From Betaproteobacteria bacterium HGW-Betaproteobacteria-14 (GTDB lineage Bacteria; Pseudomonadota; Gammaproteobacteria; Burkholderiales; Rhodocyclaceae): 64,000 nucleotides of DNA. Positions 1-10,013 of the stretch are shown piece after piece (within the stretch, counting starts at the first letter, position 1; each line of letters starts with the position of its first letter). The stretch spans positions 1-64,000 of the forward strand of contig PHCS01000006.1 in assembly GCA_002840845.1 (NCBI GenBank), in the 5' to 3' direction. The notes under the pieces were generated by a model that made no database searches, was not told where the DNA came from, and worked only from the letters and a program-made list of their open reading frames with translations. The translations under genes and the position numbers were made by a program.

Positions 1-589
1 GCTCGTCGACCCAGCGCCCGGCGTCCGCGCCGCCCGAGCGCAGCACCAGCATGCGCGCCCGGTCGGTGTAGGCATTGGGCTGCCAGGTGCCGAGCGGATG
101 GCGGTTGTCCCAGATGTAGTTGATGGCGGCATCCGGCACCTGGTCGCCGCGCAGCGCGCGCGCCAGGCCCAGGCCCATGCGCGTGCCGAAGCTCAGCGTC
201 TCCGCCGGCACCTCGAAGCTCAGGTAGACGCGGGCGGCATAGTCGTCGCCGGCTTTCTGCGTCATGTCGGCCGACTTGAGCGGGGCATCGATGCGCCAGC
301 GCCAGCACAGTACCGGTGTATTGCCGAGATCGACCTGCAGCGTTCGCGCCAACAGCGCCATGCTTTTGACGGCATGGGCTTCCACGGCATGCACGCCGTC
401 CCATTCGCGCAGGCGGTAGCGCGTCGGCGGCACCTTGGCGTCGAGTTGCTCCACCCGCCACGGCGCCGGCATGGCGCCGCCCGCGTCGGGCAGGAAGCGG
501 CCGACCCAGACCGGTGCGGCCAGCAGGGGCAGCGGCAGCAGCAGCGCGCAGGCGGCCACGGTCCGGCGCATCGTTGCGGATGCCGTCAT
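1..589 (-). CDS. DUF3047 family protein (3' end truncated by window edge)
   Basis: Reverse-strand reading from ATG at 589: signal peptide then VWVGRFLPDAGG...NTPVLCWRWRIDAPL...YIWDNRHPLGTWQPNAYTDRARMLVLRSG, typical of DUF3047; start overlaps the EAL gene stop (ATGA). Confidence 0.75.
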   Translation of the reverse strand, partial: MTASATMRRTVAACALLLPLPLLAAPVWVGRFLPDAGGAMPAPWRVEQLDAKVPPTRYRLREWDGVHAVEAHAVKSMALLARTLQVDLGNTPVLCWRWRIDAPLKSADMTQKAGDDYAARVYLSFEVPAETLSFGTRMGLGLARALRGDQVPDAAINYIWDNRHPLGTWQPNAYTDRARMLVLRSGGADAGRWVDE

Positions 590-2862
590 GCGCTTTTCGC
601 CTGCCCGAGGGCGGAGCGCGCCGCCAGCAGCGGCGGCACGTCCTGCGCCGGCAGCGGCTTGCTGAAAAGATAGCCCTGCATTTCCTCGCAGTCGTAATTC
701 TTCAGCAGGGCGGCCTGCGCCTCGGTCTCGACGCCTTCCGCGATCACCCGCAGGCCGAGCGAGTGGCCCAGGGCGATGACGGCCTGGACGATGGCGACAT
801 CGTTGCCGTCGTCCGTCATGTTGCGCACGAAGGACTGATCCACCTTGAGCTTGTCCAGCGGAAAACGCTTCAGGTAGGCGAGGGACGAATAGCCGGTGCC
901 GAAATCGTCGATGGAAAGCTGCACGCCGATGGCTTTCAGTTCGCGCATCATGGCAATCGAGGTGTCGACATCCTGCATCGCTGCGCTTTCCGTCACTTCG
1001 AGTTCGATTCGATCTGGCGCCAGCCCGGTTTCCGCGATGACGCTGCGGATCAGGTCGGGGAGGTCCTTGTCGCGGAACTGGCGCGGCGAGATGTTGATCG
1101 CCATCGTCATGTCCGGCCAGCCGTCCGCCTGCCATTGCCTGGCCTGGGCGCAGGCAGTGCGGATCACCCACTCGCCGATCGGCACGATCAGCCCGGTTTC
1201 CTCGGCAAGCGGAATGAAATTGGCCGGTGACACCGGGCCGCGTTGTTGATTGTGCCAGCGTGACAGCGCCTCGACGCCGATGGCACGCCCTTCCGCGTCG
1301 ACCTGGAGCTGGTAGTGCAACTCCAGTTCGTTGCGTGCGAGCGCCTGGCGCAGTTCATGTTCCAGTTCAAGCCTGTCCAGCGCCCGCGCGTTCAGTTCCT
1401 GCGAGTAATACTGGATGCCGTTGCTGCCCTCGCGCAAAGCCTTCTGCAGTGCGCTCTCGGCGTTGCGCACCAGGGTGTCGGCTTCCGTGCCGTCCTGTGG
1501 AAAGCACGCCACGCCGATGCTGAAGGTGACGAACAGATCGCGCCCCTCCACCTGCAAGGGTGCTTCGGTGGCGGCGATGACGCGCTCGACCAGGCGGGAG
1601 ACCGTGCTGAGCGCCGCCTCGCCGCGTACCAGCATGGCGAACAGGTCGCCCTCGAAACTGAACAGTTCGCAGCGTTCGGCGCTGCCGTCACCTGGCACCT
1701 GCAGTTCGCCAAGGCGCTGTGCGGCGGCGACCAGCACCTGCTCCCCGAGGGCCGGCCCCAGGCTTTCGGTGATGCGTCGGAAGCGGTCCAGGCTGAGCAG
1801 CACGACGGCGCCTGCCTCAGCGCTGCCTGCAGAGGCGGCGAGATCATCGAAGAAGCGGCGGCGATTCGGCAGCCCGGTCAAATCGTCGTGATAGGCCAGA
1901 AAGAACAGCCGCTCCTCGGCGCGCTTGCGTTCCGTGATGTCGGACAGGTAGGCGTGGAAGACATCGTAGTCGTCGAGATAATGCACGCGGCAATCGAGCG
2001 TGCGGCCGTGCGCCTCGTACTGCCGGTTTTCCTGTCCGGCGCCGGAGGCCTTCAAGGCCGTCAGGCGCTGTGGCAGGTCCGCCGGGAAAAGGGCCTGCGG
2101 CCCCTCCGCTTCGATGCCCAGGCGCCGCAGCATGTCGAGGGCGCCGGGATTGGCGTAGTGCACCGATCCGTCCGCATCCAGACGGAAGACCGGACTCGGA
2201 TTGCGCTCCGGAAACATGGCCAGGCGACGGCGTTCCGCGCCCTCGGCAAGATAGGCGCGGGCGAAGTAGCCGCCGACCAGCGCCACGCCCAGCAGCGCGG
2301 CGCTGAAGGCGATGACCCAGGCGTAGATGCGGGCGATGGCGTCTTCGGCCCGGATGCCGCGTTCGACGACCCCTGCGCGGACCGCACTCGCAAGCTGTTC
2401 CGCGTTGCCGTTGATCTGGATGCACAGCTTGGTGATGTCGCGCAACAGGCTGAGCGCCCGCCCGGGGTCGGGCCGAGCGTGCAACGCTTCATCCAGCTGG
2501 CCGACCAGTGACTTGATCGGCGGGTACTGCAGTTCGATCTGCGCCAGCTTGTCGTCGCCGGGAAAGGCTTCGCGCAGGGCCTGCAGCCCATGGGCGATGG
2601 CGTCCTCGTTATGCCGCTTCCGCTCAAGGGAGAATTCGCGGTCGCGGAAGACGTAGTTCTCGTAGGCGATCGGCTCGATGGCGGCCACTTCCGCCTTGAA
2701 GGTCTCGAGCGTCCTGAGGAGGCGGACGTCGCGCTCCACCAGCCCCCGCGTGGCGCTGACGGCGATGCTGCCCTGGTGGATGACCAGCGCGGACAAGGCG
2801 ACGCCGCCGGCGAATATCGCCGCGTAGAGCGCGATCACCGTCTGCCGCAGGCTGAGTTTCAT
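586..2862 (-). CDS. membrane PAS-GGDEF-EAL domain protein (GGDEF motif degenerate, EAL motif intact)
   Basis: 758 aa; N-terminal TM segments, PAS-like region, GGDEF domain reading FEGDLFAML in place of GGDEF, EAL domain with GVEALSRW and DDFGTGYSSLAYLKRFPLDKLKVDQSF. Confidence 0.93.
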   Translation of the reverse strand: MKLSLRQTVIALYAAIFAGGVALSALVIHQGSIAVSATRGLVERDVRLLRTLETFKAEVAAIEPIAYENYVFRDREFSLERKRHNEDAIAHGLQALREAFPGDDKLAQIELQYPPIKSLVGQLDEALHARPDPGRALSLLRDITKLCIQINGNAEQLASAVRAGVVERGIRAEDAIARIYAWVIAFSAALLGVALVGGYFARAYLAEGAERRRLAMFPERNPSPVFRLDADGSVHYANPGALDMLRRLGIEAEGPQALFPADLPQRLTALKASGAGQENRQYEAHGRTLDCRVHYLDDYDVFHAYLSDITERKRAEERLFFLAYHDDLTGLPNRRRFFDDLAASAGSAEAGAVVLLSLDRFRRITESLGPALGEQVLVAAAQRLGELQVPGDGSAERCELFSFEGDLFAMLVRGEAALSTVSRLVERVIAATEAPLQVEGRDLFVTFSIGVACFPQDGTEADTLVRNAESALQKALREGSNGIQYYSQELNARALDRLELEHELRQALARNELELHYQLQVDAEGRAIGVEALSRWHNQQRGPVSPANFIPLAEETGLIVPIGEWVIRTACAQARQWQADGWPDMTMAINISPRQFRDKDLPDLIRSVIAETGLAPDRIELEVTESAAMQDVDTSIAMMRELKAIGVQLSIDDFGTGYSSLAYLKRFPLDKLKVDQSFVRNMTDDGNDVAIVQAVIALGHSLGLRVIAEGVETEAQAALLKNYDCEEMQGYLFSKPLPAQDVPPLLAARSALGQAKSA

Positions 2863-2874
2863 GCGTCAACCCGT

Positions 2875-3402
2875 TCAGGCCTCGCCGCGTGCCGGGTAGT
2901 CCACCTTGATGACGAAATCGAGCCCGCCGAGGATTTCCTTGAAATGCGGCCGCGCGAAGGGCATGGTGCTGATCGAGCCCCAGTAGAGCGTGCCGTCCGG
3001 GCGCACGAGGAACAGGCCCGGCTCGCTGAACAACGCCGGCTCCTCGATGCCGGCCGAGGTCTTGCCGCGGCTGGTCGACACGTAGAGATCCCAGCTGCGC
3101 GCCATTTCGATCGACAGGCCATAACCGAGGTTCAGGTTGGCCAGCCCCCAGTTGTCGCGCGCCGCCTCGGCGCGCTCGCGCGTGTCGCTGCTCAGCACCT
3201 GGATGCCGACGCCGCGCGTGGCGAACTCGGCGACGAGCTTGTCCAGTTCGCTGACGTAGGTCTTGCAGATCGGGCAGTGCAGGCCGCGGTAGAAGACGAC
3301 CAGGGTGAAGCGCTCGGGTTTCTGCGCGGCGAGGTCCCAGTCGCCGGCCAGGGTCGGCACGCGCAGGGCGGGTACGGGTTGGCGGGGCATGAGTCTGCTC
3401 AT
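2875..3402 (-). CDS. peroxiredoxin-like/AhpC-TSA redoxin family protein
   Basis: MSRLMPRQPVPALRVPTLAGDWDL...FTLVVFYRGLHCPICKTYVSELDKL; GGAGG about 7 nt before this ATG. The longer ORF start at 3594 covers non-coding sequence. Confidence 0.8.
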   Translation of the reverse strand: MSRLMPRQPVPALRVPTLAGDWDLAAQKPERFTLVVFYRGLHCPICKTYVSELDKLVAEFATRGVGIQVLSSDTRERAEAARDNWGLANLNLGYGLSIEMARSWDLYVSTSRGKTSAGIEEPALFSEPGLFLVRPDGTLYWGSISTMPFARPHFKEILGGLDFVIKVDYPARGEA

Positions 3403-3511
3403 GATCATGCCTCCTGCTGGGCCGTCCCGAAGGGGGCATGCGCCCCCCCGGGGGGCAGCGAACGAATGTGAGCGTGGGGGTACATATGATGTCTCCTCTC
3501 TATGGTGATGG

Positions 3512-4282
3512 TCATGTCTTGCAACCGGCGACGGCGACGGCCTGCAGCACCTCGCCGCTGTCGGCATCCTGGATGAAGGCGGCCACGCCGGCACGGTTGA
3601 AGTCTACCCCGTTGCCATGCGCGAACGTGTGGCTGACGGCGATGCGCCCGTCGGCGCCGACCGGCAGCGGGCCCTGCCATTGGCGCACGACGTAATCGTG
3701 GCGCAGCTGTGCGCCGCGGTTCTCGCCCGCCTCGACGGCGCTGCTCAGGCCGTTCTCGTACAGCGCGAGATAGGCCTCGGCGCGGCCCTTGCGCGGCAGC
3801 ACCTCGCCGGTCAGCCGGGCAGTCCAGCCGCCGGCCGCCTTGTTTTCCACGGCCAGCACGAGTTTCGCCTGAAGCGGCTGGCCGGCGCGCTTGCGCACGG
3901 CCTCGTCGAAAGCGGCGGCGCTGTGCCAAGGGCGGAAATCCCGTCCGTTCAACATGACCTGCGGCGTATACACGACCCGCCCGCCGCCGCGATTGACCAT
4001 GTCGCGCTGGCGCTGGCCGAAGCGCGCCTGGGCGAAACGGTCGCGCCAGCCGATGTAGTCCCAGTAGTCGACATGAAGGGCCAGCGGCACGAACCTGCCG
4101 GGGACCTGCTGCGACAGCCAGCGGTCGGCCGGCGGGCAGCTGCTGCAGCCTTCCGAGGTGTACAACTCAATCAGCGGCACGGATACGGTTTCGGCGCGGG
4201 CGACGCATTCGGCCGCGTTCACGCTGACAGAGAGCAGTGCTGTAGCGAAAGTCAGCCCCTGCAATACGGCGGAAGTTTTCAC
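3512..4282 (-). CDS. DUF1223 domain-containing secreted protein
   Basis: PLIELYTSEGCSSCPPADRWLSQQ...LALHVDYWDYIGWRDRFAQARFGQRQRDM...VYTPQVMLNGRDFR; probable GTG start giving signal peptide VKTSAVLQGLTFATALLSVSVNA. Confidence 0.85.
   Translation of the reverse strand: MKTSAVLQGLTFATALLSVSVNAAECVARAETVSVPLIELYTSEGCSSCPPADRWLSQQVPGRFVPLALHVDYWDYIGWRDRFAQARFGQRQRDMVNRGGGRVVYTPQVMLNGRDFRPWHSAAAFDEAVRKRAGQPLQAKLVLAVENKAAGGWTARLTGEVLPRKGRAEAYLALYENGLSSAVEAGENRGAQLRHDYVVRQWQGPLPVGADGRIAVSHTFAHGNGVDFNRAGVAAFIQDADSGEVLQAVAVAGCKT
4247..4268 (-). repeat. dispersed motif copy 1: CCGTATTGCAGGGGCTGACTTT
   Basis: Within the signal-peptide coding region of the DUF1223 gene. Confidence 0.75.
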
Positions 4283-4362
4283 AAGAAACACGCCGGGCCG
4301 TCCCAAGTGTTTCTTGGCCCCTTGAGGGGAGAGCGCTGCGAAGCGGCGCTTTCGGGGTGGGC

Positions 4363-6534
4363 TCACTGTAGCCTCCAGGCATGGTAGCGCGCCACCCATT
4401 CGAGCAGTTTCTGCGGCGCGTGCGCTTTCTTCCAGTTGCCTGCGGCGGCCTTGTTGGCTTCGGCCAGCGTCGGGTAGATGTGGATGGTGCCGAGGATCTT
4501 GTTCAGGCCGAGGCCGTGGCGCATGGCGGCGACGTACTCGGCGATGAGGTCGCCGGCGTGCTCGCCGACGATGGTGACGCCGAGGATGCGGTCCTTGCCC
4601 GGCGGCGTGATCACCTTGACGAAGCCGTGCGCCTCCGAGTCCGCGATGGCGCGGTCGAGGTCGTCGAGGCCGTACAGCGTGACCTCGTGCGGGATGCCCT
4701 TCTCCTTCGCTTCCTGCTCGTTCAAGCCGACGCGCGCCACTTCCGGATCGGTGAAGGTCGCCCAGGGGATCACCGAGTAGTCGGCCTTGAACATCCTGAA
4801 GCTGCCGAAGAGCGCATTCACCGCCGCGTACCAGGCCTGGTGCGAGGCGGTGTGCGTGAACTGGTAGGGGCCGGCGACGTCGCCGCAGGCGTAGATGTTG
4901 GGATACAGCGTCTGCAGGTATTCGTTGGTCTCGACGGTGCGCGTCTTCGCCAGCGGAATGCCGAGTTCCTCCAGGCCGTAGCCCGTCGTATTCGCGATGC
5001 GCCCGACCGCCACCAGCACTTCGTCGAAGGGAATGCGAACCTCCCCGTTGACCGTTGCGCCGCCCGGCGCGCCGACGTATTCGCAGATCAGGGTCTTCTC
5101 GCCGTTGTCGACGACGAACTGCTTGGCCTTGTGGCCGACGCGCACGTCCACGCCTTCCTTGCGGAAGCGCGCCGTCACCATCTCGGAGACTTCCGGGTCT
5201 TCGCGGATCATGATCCGCGGCAGCATCTCGACCTGGGTCACCTGAGAGCCGAAGCGGGCAAAGCACTGCGTCAGTTCGCAGCCGATCGGCCCGCCGCCCA
5301 GCACCAGCAGGCGGCGTGGCAGCTTGCGCAGTTCCCACAGGTTGTCGGACGTGAGGCAGCCGATGTCTGCCAGTCCGGGAATCGGCGGCACGAAGGGGCG
5401 CGCCCCGGCAGCAATCACGATGGCGCGGGTGGTCAGGGTCTGCGTCCCTGCCGCGGTCTTCACCTCCACCGCCCAGGGCGAGACGATCCTCGCTTCGCCC
5501 TGCAGACAGTCGACGCCGAGCGCCGTGTAGCGCTCGACCGAGTCGTGCGGCTCGACCGCCTGGACGACGCTCCGCACCCGCTCCATGACCTCGGCGAAAT
5601 CGAAGTCCACCTGGGCGCGCTGCATGCCGAACTCGCGCGCGCGGTCGGCGTGGGAGAGGAATTTGGCGGAGCGGATCAGCGCCTTGGAGGGCACGCAGCC
5701 GGTGTTGAGGCAGTCGCCGCCCATGCGGTGCTTCTCGATCAGCGTCACTTTCGCCTTCACTGCGGCGGCGATGTAGGCGGTCACCAGTCCCGCACTGCCG
5801 GCGCCGATCACCACCAGGTTGCGGTCGAAGCGCGCCGGTCGCGGCCAGTTGGCCAGCGCCTTCTTCGCCTTGATGGTCGCCACGATCTTCTTCGCGATCA
5901 GCGGGAAGATGCCGAGCAGGACGAAGGAGGCGATCAGGCCGGGCGAGAGGATGCCGGCGAGCGAGTCGATCTTGGCGATCTCTCCGCCGGCATTCACATA
6001 CACCAGGGTGCCGGCGAGCATGCCGACCTGGCTGACCCAGTAGAAGGTCCACGTACGGATCGGCGTCAGCGCCATCGCCAGGTTGATGACGAAGAAGGGG
6101 AACAACGGCACCAGGCGCAGCGTGAAGAGGTAGAAGGCGCCGTCGCGCCGCACGCCGTCGTTGAGCGCCTTGAGGCGGTCGCCGAAGCGCGCCTGCACCC
6201 AGTCGTGCAGCAGGAAGCGGGCGATGACGAAGGCCAGCGTGGCGCCGATGCTGGAGGCGAAGCTGACGATGACAATGCCCCAGAGCAGGCCGAAGATGGC
6301 GCCCGCCGCCAGCGTCATGACGGCGGCGCCGGGCAGCGAGAAGCCGGTCACGGCGACATACACGGCGAAGAAGATCAGCGCCGCCTGCAGCGGGTTGGCC
6401 GCGCGCCAGGATTCGATCGCCGCCTGTTGCGACTTGAAGAAGTCGAGCTTCAGGTACTGGCCGAGATCGAAAATGAAAAAAGCGGCGATGGCCGCCGCGA
6501 CGAGCGCGACGACAAGCGCCTTGCGCGCGTTCAT
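4363..6534 (-). CDS. TVP38/TMEM64-family membrane domain fused to FAD-dependent disulfide oxidoreductase (mercuric-reductase-like), copy 1
   Basis: 723 aa from [10 protein letters not shown]-terminal VTT/TVP38 region, then DRNLVVIGAGSAGLVTAYIAAAVKAKVTLIEKHRMGGDCLNTGCVPSKALIR and C-terminal dimerisation domain; no C-terminal vicinal Cys pair. Confidence 0.92.
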   Translation of the reverse strand: MNARKALVVALVAAAIAAFFIFDLGQYLKLDFFKSQQAAIESWRAANPLQAALIFFAVYVAVTGFSLPGAAVMTLAAGAIFGLLWGIVIVSFASSIGATLAFVIARFLLHDWVQARFGDRLKALNDGVRRDGAFYLFTLRLVPLFPFFVINLAMALTPIRTWTFYWVSQVGMLAGTLVYVNAGGEIAKIDSLAGILSPGLIASFVLLGIFPLIAKKIVATIKAKKALANWPRPARFDRNLVVIGAGSAGLVTAYIAAAVKAKVTLIEKHRMGGDCLNTGCVPSKALIRSAKFLSHADRAREFGMQRAQVDFDFAEVMERVRSVVQAVEPHDSVERYTALGVDCLQGEARIVSPWAVEVKTAAGTQTLTTRAIVIAAGARPFVPPIPGLADIGCLTSDNLWELRKLPRRLLVLGGGPIGCELTQCFARFGSQVTQVEMLPRIMIREDPEVSEMVTARFRKEGVDVRVGHKAKQFVVDNGEKTLICEYVGAPGGATVNGEVRIPFDEVLVAVGRIANTTGYGLEELGIPLAKTRTVETNEYLQTLYPNIYACGDVAGPYQFTHTASHQAWYAAVNALFGSFRMFKADYSVIPWATFTDPEVARVGLNEQEAKEKGIPHEVTLYGLDDLDRAIADSEAHGFVKVITPPGKDRILGVTIVGEHAGDLIAEYVAAMRHGLGLNKILGTIHIYPTLAEANKAAAGNWKKAHAPQKLLEWVARYHAWRLQ

Positions 6535-7754
6535 GAGGCTTCCCCCGCATCGAGGCGGGTCGGCACCGTCACCTCGCCGTGCAGCGTGCGATGCACCGGG
6601 CACTTGTTGGCGATTTCCAGCAGCTTCTGCTGTTGCGCCTCGTCGAGATCGCCGTCGAGGCGGATGACGCGCTCGATGCGGTCGACCTTGCCCTCCTTGG
6701 TTTCGCAGTCGGCGCAGTCCTGCGCATGGATCTTCTCGTGGCGGAGTTCGACCTGGACCCGCTCCAGCGGCAGTTTCTTCATGTCGGCGTACATGCGCAG
6801 CGTCATCGCCGTGCACGCGCCGAGGCCGGCCAGCAGCAGGTCGTAGGGCGACGGACCGCTGCCGAGGCCGCCGGCCGAGACCGGCTCGTCGGCGAACAGC
6901 AGGTGCCCGCCGGCGACGATGCGCTGGGTGAACTTGCCTTCGCGCGTTTCCTCCACGCGCACCGTCGTGTCATCGGCTTCTGCGGCGGCCGGCGCGACAT
7001 AGCGGCCGGCCCAGGCGGCGAGCACCTCGGCGACATAGGCGGCGTCCTCGCGCCGCGTCAGCAGATGGTCGGCGCCGTCGAGGGAGACGAAGCTCTTCGG
7101 CTGCGCAGCTTCCCCGAACAGGCGGATGCCGTTGTCGAAGGCGACGATCTCGTCATCCGGCGCATGCATCACCAGCAGGGCCTTGTTCATGCTGCCCAGC
7201 GCGTCGGCGAGGCGCTGCCCCTCAACGTCCTCGACGAACTGGCGGCGGATGCGGAAGCTGCGGCCGCCGAGCTTGACTTCGGCTTCGCCCTCGCTGCGGA
7301 TGGTTTCCTCCGCGCCGGCGAAATGCTTCAGCACGTGCGCCGGGTCGGCCGGCGCGTTGAGCGTGACCACCGCGCGCACCTCGGCCAGGTCCGGCGCCGC
7401 CGCGACGACCGCCGCGCCGCCCAGGCTGTGGCCGATGAGCAGTTGCGGCGCCTGGTATTCGCGGCGCAGGTAATCGGCCGCCGCGGCGAGGTCGGCGACG
7501 TTCGAGGAAAAATTGGTGTCGGCAAATTCGCCCTCGCTGGCGCCGAGGCCGGTGAAATCGAAGCGCAGCACCGCGATGCCGCGTGCCGCCAGCGCGGCGC
7601 TGATGAAGGCCGCCGCCTTGCTCTGCTTCGAGCAGGTGAAGCAGTGGGCGAACAGCGCCCAGGCGCGCGGCGTGCCGCCCGGCAATTCAAGCCGGCCGGA
7701 CAGCGTGGCGCCGGAGGGGCTGGCGAAGGTGACCGCAATGCGCTGATTCTTCAT
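6531..7754 (-). CDS. bifunctional alpha/beta hydrolase / OsmC family protein
   Basis: 407 aa; N-terminal hydrolase ([21 protein letters not shown]), C-terminal OsmC ([52 protein letters not shown]...NKCPVHRTL). Confidence 0.92.
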   Translation of the reverse strand: MKNQRIAVTFASPSGATLSGRLELPGGTPRAWALFAHCFTCSKQSKAAAFISAALAARGIAVLRFDFTGLGASEGEFADTNFSSNVADLAAAADYLRREYQAPQLLIGHSLGGAAVVAAAPDLAEVRAVVTLNAPADPAHVLKHFAGAEETIRSEGEAEVKLGGRSFRIRRQFVEDVEGQRLADALGSMNKALLVMHAPDDEIVAFDNGIRLFGEAAQPKSFVSLDGADHLLTRREDAAYVAEVLAAWAGRYVAPAAAEADDTTVRVEETREGKFTQRIVAGGHLLFADEPVSAGGLGSGPSPYDLLLAGLGACTAMTLRMYADMKKLPLERVQVELRHEKIHAQDCADCETKEGKVDRIERVIRLDGDLDEAQQQKLLEIANKCPVHRTLHGEVTVPTRLDAGEAS

Positions 7755-7873
7755 GCTGTTCTTCCTCTTCTCACAGACAGCTGCCGACCGCGCGGGAAAT
7801 GTTGTAGTCCGGGCCGCCGGCGACGCGCCGCCAGCAGGATTCGTGCTCCAGCGGGACAGCCGGCGCCGCGGCC

Positions 7874-8839
7874 TCAGTCGCCGAGCGCACCGCCACAACT
7901 GCTTCCCTGTCCGGCCGTGCAGCCGTAGCAGTGGTCGGCCACGGCGATGGCGCCGCCTTCCAGCCCGGCCGCGGCCAGTTCCGCGATGTGCGTCCGCGCT
8001 CCGCCGTTTGCGCCGAGGGGCAGTTCCAGCATCTGGTTGAAGTCGCAGTCGTAGGCGTAGCCCTGCCAGTCGATGCTGAGCAGGCTGCGGCACATGACGT
8101 GATCGAGGTTCTCGTCGCGATGGGCCGCGTGCAGCAAGGCCATGTACTCGTTGAACTGGCCTTTCGAGATGAGCATGCTGCCGAAGCGCTGGATCGGCAT
8201 GTTGGCCAGGGTCAGCAGGCGGCTGAAGACGATGCCGTGGCGGCTGCCGAGCTGTTCGCGGTAATCCGCCTCGAGCTTCTCCTGCGGCGGCGGCAGTGAC
8301 GGCCCCTGCGGGTTGTAGACCAGGCTCAGCAATAGACCGCCATCTTCGGCGCCATAACCCAGTGCATTCAGGCGGCGCAACGCGGCGAGGCTCGTCTCGA
8401 AGACGCCCTTGCCGCGCTGGCGGTCGACATTGTCTTCCAGGTAGCAGGGCAGCGAGGCGACGACCTCGACGCGGTGCGCGGCGAGGAATTCCGCCAGATC
8501 CTCCTGGCCGGGCTCCTCGAGGATGGTGAGGTTGCAGCGGTCGATGACGTGCGCACCCGATTTGGCGGCCTCACCCACCATGTAACGGAAATGCGGATTG
8601 AGTTCCGGCGCGCCGCCGGTGAGGTCGAGCGTGGTCGCGCCGGAGCGACGCAGGAAGGTCAGCACCGCCTCGATCGTCTCGCGCCCCATTTCCTCCTTGC
8701 GGTTTGGCCCGGCGTTGACGTGGCAGTGCAGGCAGCTCTGGTTGCAGCGGTAGCCGAGGTTGACCTGCAGCGTTTCCAGCCCCTTGCGGCGGATGGCGGG
8801 GAAGCGCGTGTCTTGCAGTCGGATCAGGGTGGCATGCAT
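7874..8839 (-). CDS. arsS: arsenosugar biosynthesis radical SAM protein ArsS-like
   Basis: Radical [33 protein letters not shown]-terminal [16 protein letters not shown]. Confidence 0.9.
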   Translation of the reverse strand: MHATLIRLQDTRFPAIRRKGLETLQVNLGYRCNQSCLHCHVNAGPNRKEEMGRETIEAVLTFLRRSGATTLDLTGGAPELNPHFRYMVGEAAKSGAHVIDRCNLTILEEPGQEDLAEFLAAHRVEVVASLPCYLEDNVDRQRGKGVFETSLAALRRLNALGYGAEDGGLLLSLVYNPQGPSLPPPQEKLEADYREQLGSRHGIVFSRLLTLANMPIQRFGSMLISKGQFNEYMALLHAAHRDENLDHVMCRSLLSIDWQGYAYDCDFNQMLELPLGANGGARTHIAELAAAGLEGGAIAVADHCYGCTAGQGSSCGGALGD

Positions 8840-8875
8840 CGTTGTGTTGTCCTTGTTGTCGAGGAAATTCCGTTT

Positions 8876-10012
8876 TTAGCGGCCAGCCTGCGCTGGATCA
8901 TAAATCTCCGAATCGGGGCGGAAAGCCAGCCAGGCGAAGGCGAAATGCACGCCGCCCGGCACGGCCTCGAGGCGGCGGCCTTGCAGCGGGCCGGCGAACG
9001 CTTCGCCGAAAGCGTTCCAGAGCGAACCGGTCTGCGCGTCCACCGCACCGTCCTCACTGGGGGCGAAATCCAGCATGCGGCCACCAAGGTCCCGCCGGAA
9101 GGCGCTTGCTGCGGGAATGACGCGCCCCTCGGCGATGCGCTCGGCGTCGAGCGCGGAACGCACGCGCGACCGGGCAAAGACCACATAGGGCGTGCCGGCG
9201 AGGGATTCATTGATGACCGGCCGTCCTTCCAGTTGGGCGAAGGGATGAAGCCGCGTCCTGCCGCCGAGCGTGATCGCCAGCACGCGCTCCATGGCGGGCA
9301 AGCGCTTGTCCACCGGGTCGTCGAAGAGGAAAGGGTTTTGTCCGACGCGGTCGTAACCCCGGTAGGGATTGCGGCCGTACGGCCTTGAGTGGCCGGTGCG
9401 CTGCGACAGTACTTCATCCACCGGATAGGCGGCGGCGAACTCCGCGAAGGAGGCAACTTCCGAAGGCAGCATGCGCAGCTGCCGACCGGTATGGACGCCG
9501 ACGATGCCCTCGCCAGTGAATTGCTGCCACCAGGATTCGGTCTGGCGGTCGTACATGACGAGGTCGCTCTTGCGCAGGCGCCCGGTTGTGCCGAAATCCA
9601 GGGTGCGCCCATCCAGACGGCGGTCGAAGACGATCGAGGCATTGCAAAGCGGGCAGAACGTCACCGCGACGGGCGAGCCGGCGAAGGTGTCGTTCACGAT
9701 CTCGTGGTACATGAGGATCTGCAACGGATAGGCGCGCGCCCTGCCGCCCAAGCGCAGCACGATGACCGGTTCCTGCGGCGCCAGCCAGGCGCGCGCGGCG
9801 CTGGCCGTCACGAAGTGCGGGCGGTCGATGGCCGGAATGCCGTCCTTCGGCGGGCCGCCGTGCCGAATCTCCGCAAGATCGATGCTGCGTTTGGAGAAAT
9901 CCGTCCTCGGCCAGGCCTTCAAGTCTTCCGCGGCGATCTGCGCCTGCGCCGCGGCCGCCGCGAGCAGGGCGCCTGCCAGCAGGAACGCGGCAGCGAGCGG
10001 TCGGGGCATCAT
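8876..10012 (-). CDS. DUF3179 domain-containing protein
   Basis: Signal peptide plus ARAYPLQILMYHEIVNDTFAGSPVAVTFCPLCNASIVFDR...LDFGTTGRLRKSDLVMYDRQTESWWQQ. Confidence 0.93.
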   Translation of the reverse strand: MMPRPLAAAFLLAGALLAAAAAQAQIAAEDLKAWPRTDFSKRSIDLAEIRHGGPPKDGIPAIDRPHFVTASAARAWLAPQEPVIVLRLGGRARAYPLQILMYHEIVNDTFAGSPVAVTFCPLCNASIVFDRRLDGRTLDFGTTGRLRKSDLVMYDRQTESWWQQFTGEGIVGVHTGRQLRMLPSEVASFAEFAAAYPVDEVLSQRTGHSRPYGRNPYRGYDRVGQNPFLFDDPVDKRLPAMERVLAITLGGRTRLHPFAQLEGRPVINESLAGTPYVVFARSRVRSALDAERIAEGRVIPAASAFRRDLGGRMLDFAPSEDGAVDAQTGSLWNAFGEAFAGPLQGRRLEAVPGGVHFAFAWLAFRPDSEIYDPAQAGR

Positions 10013-10013
10013 G

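Noticed and set aside
4381-6846. 821-aa plus-strand ORF
   Set aside because: Antisense to the TVP38/FAD-reductase gene; low-complexity His/Arg/Asp-rich product without domains.
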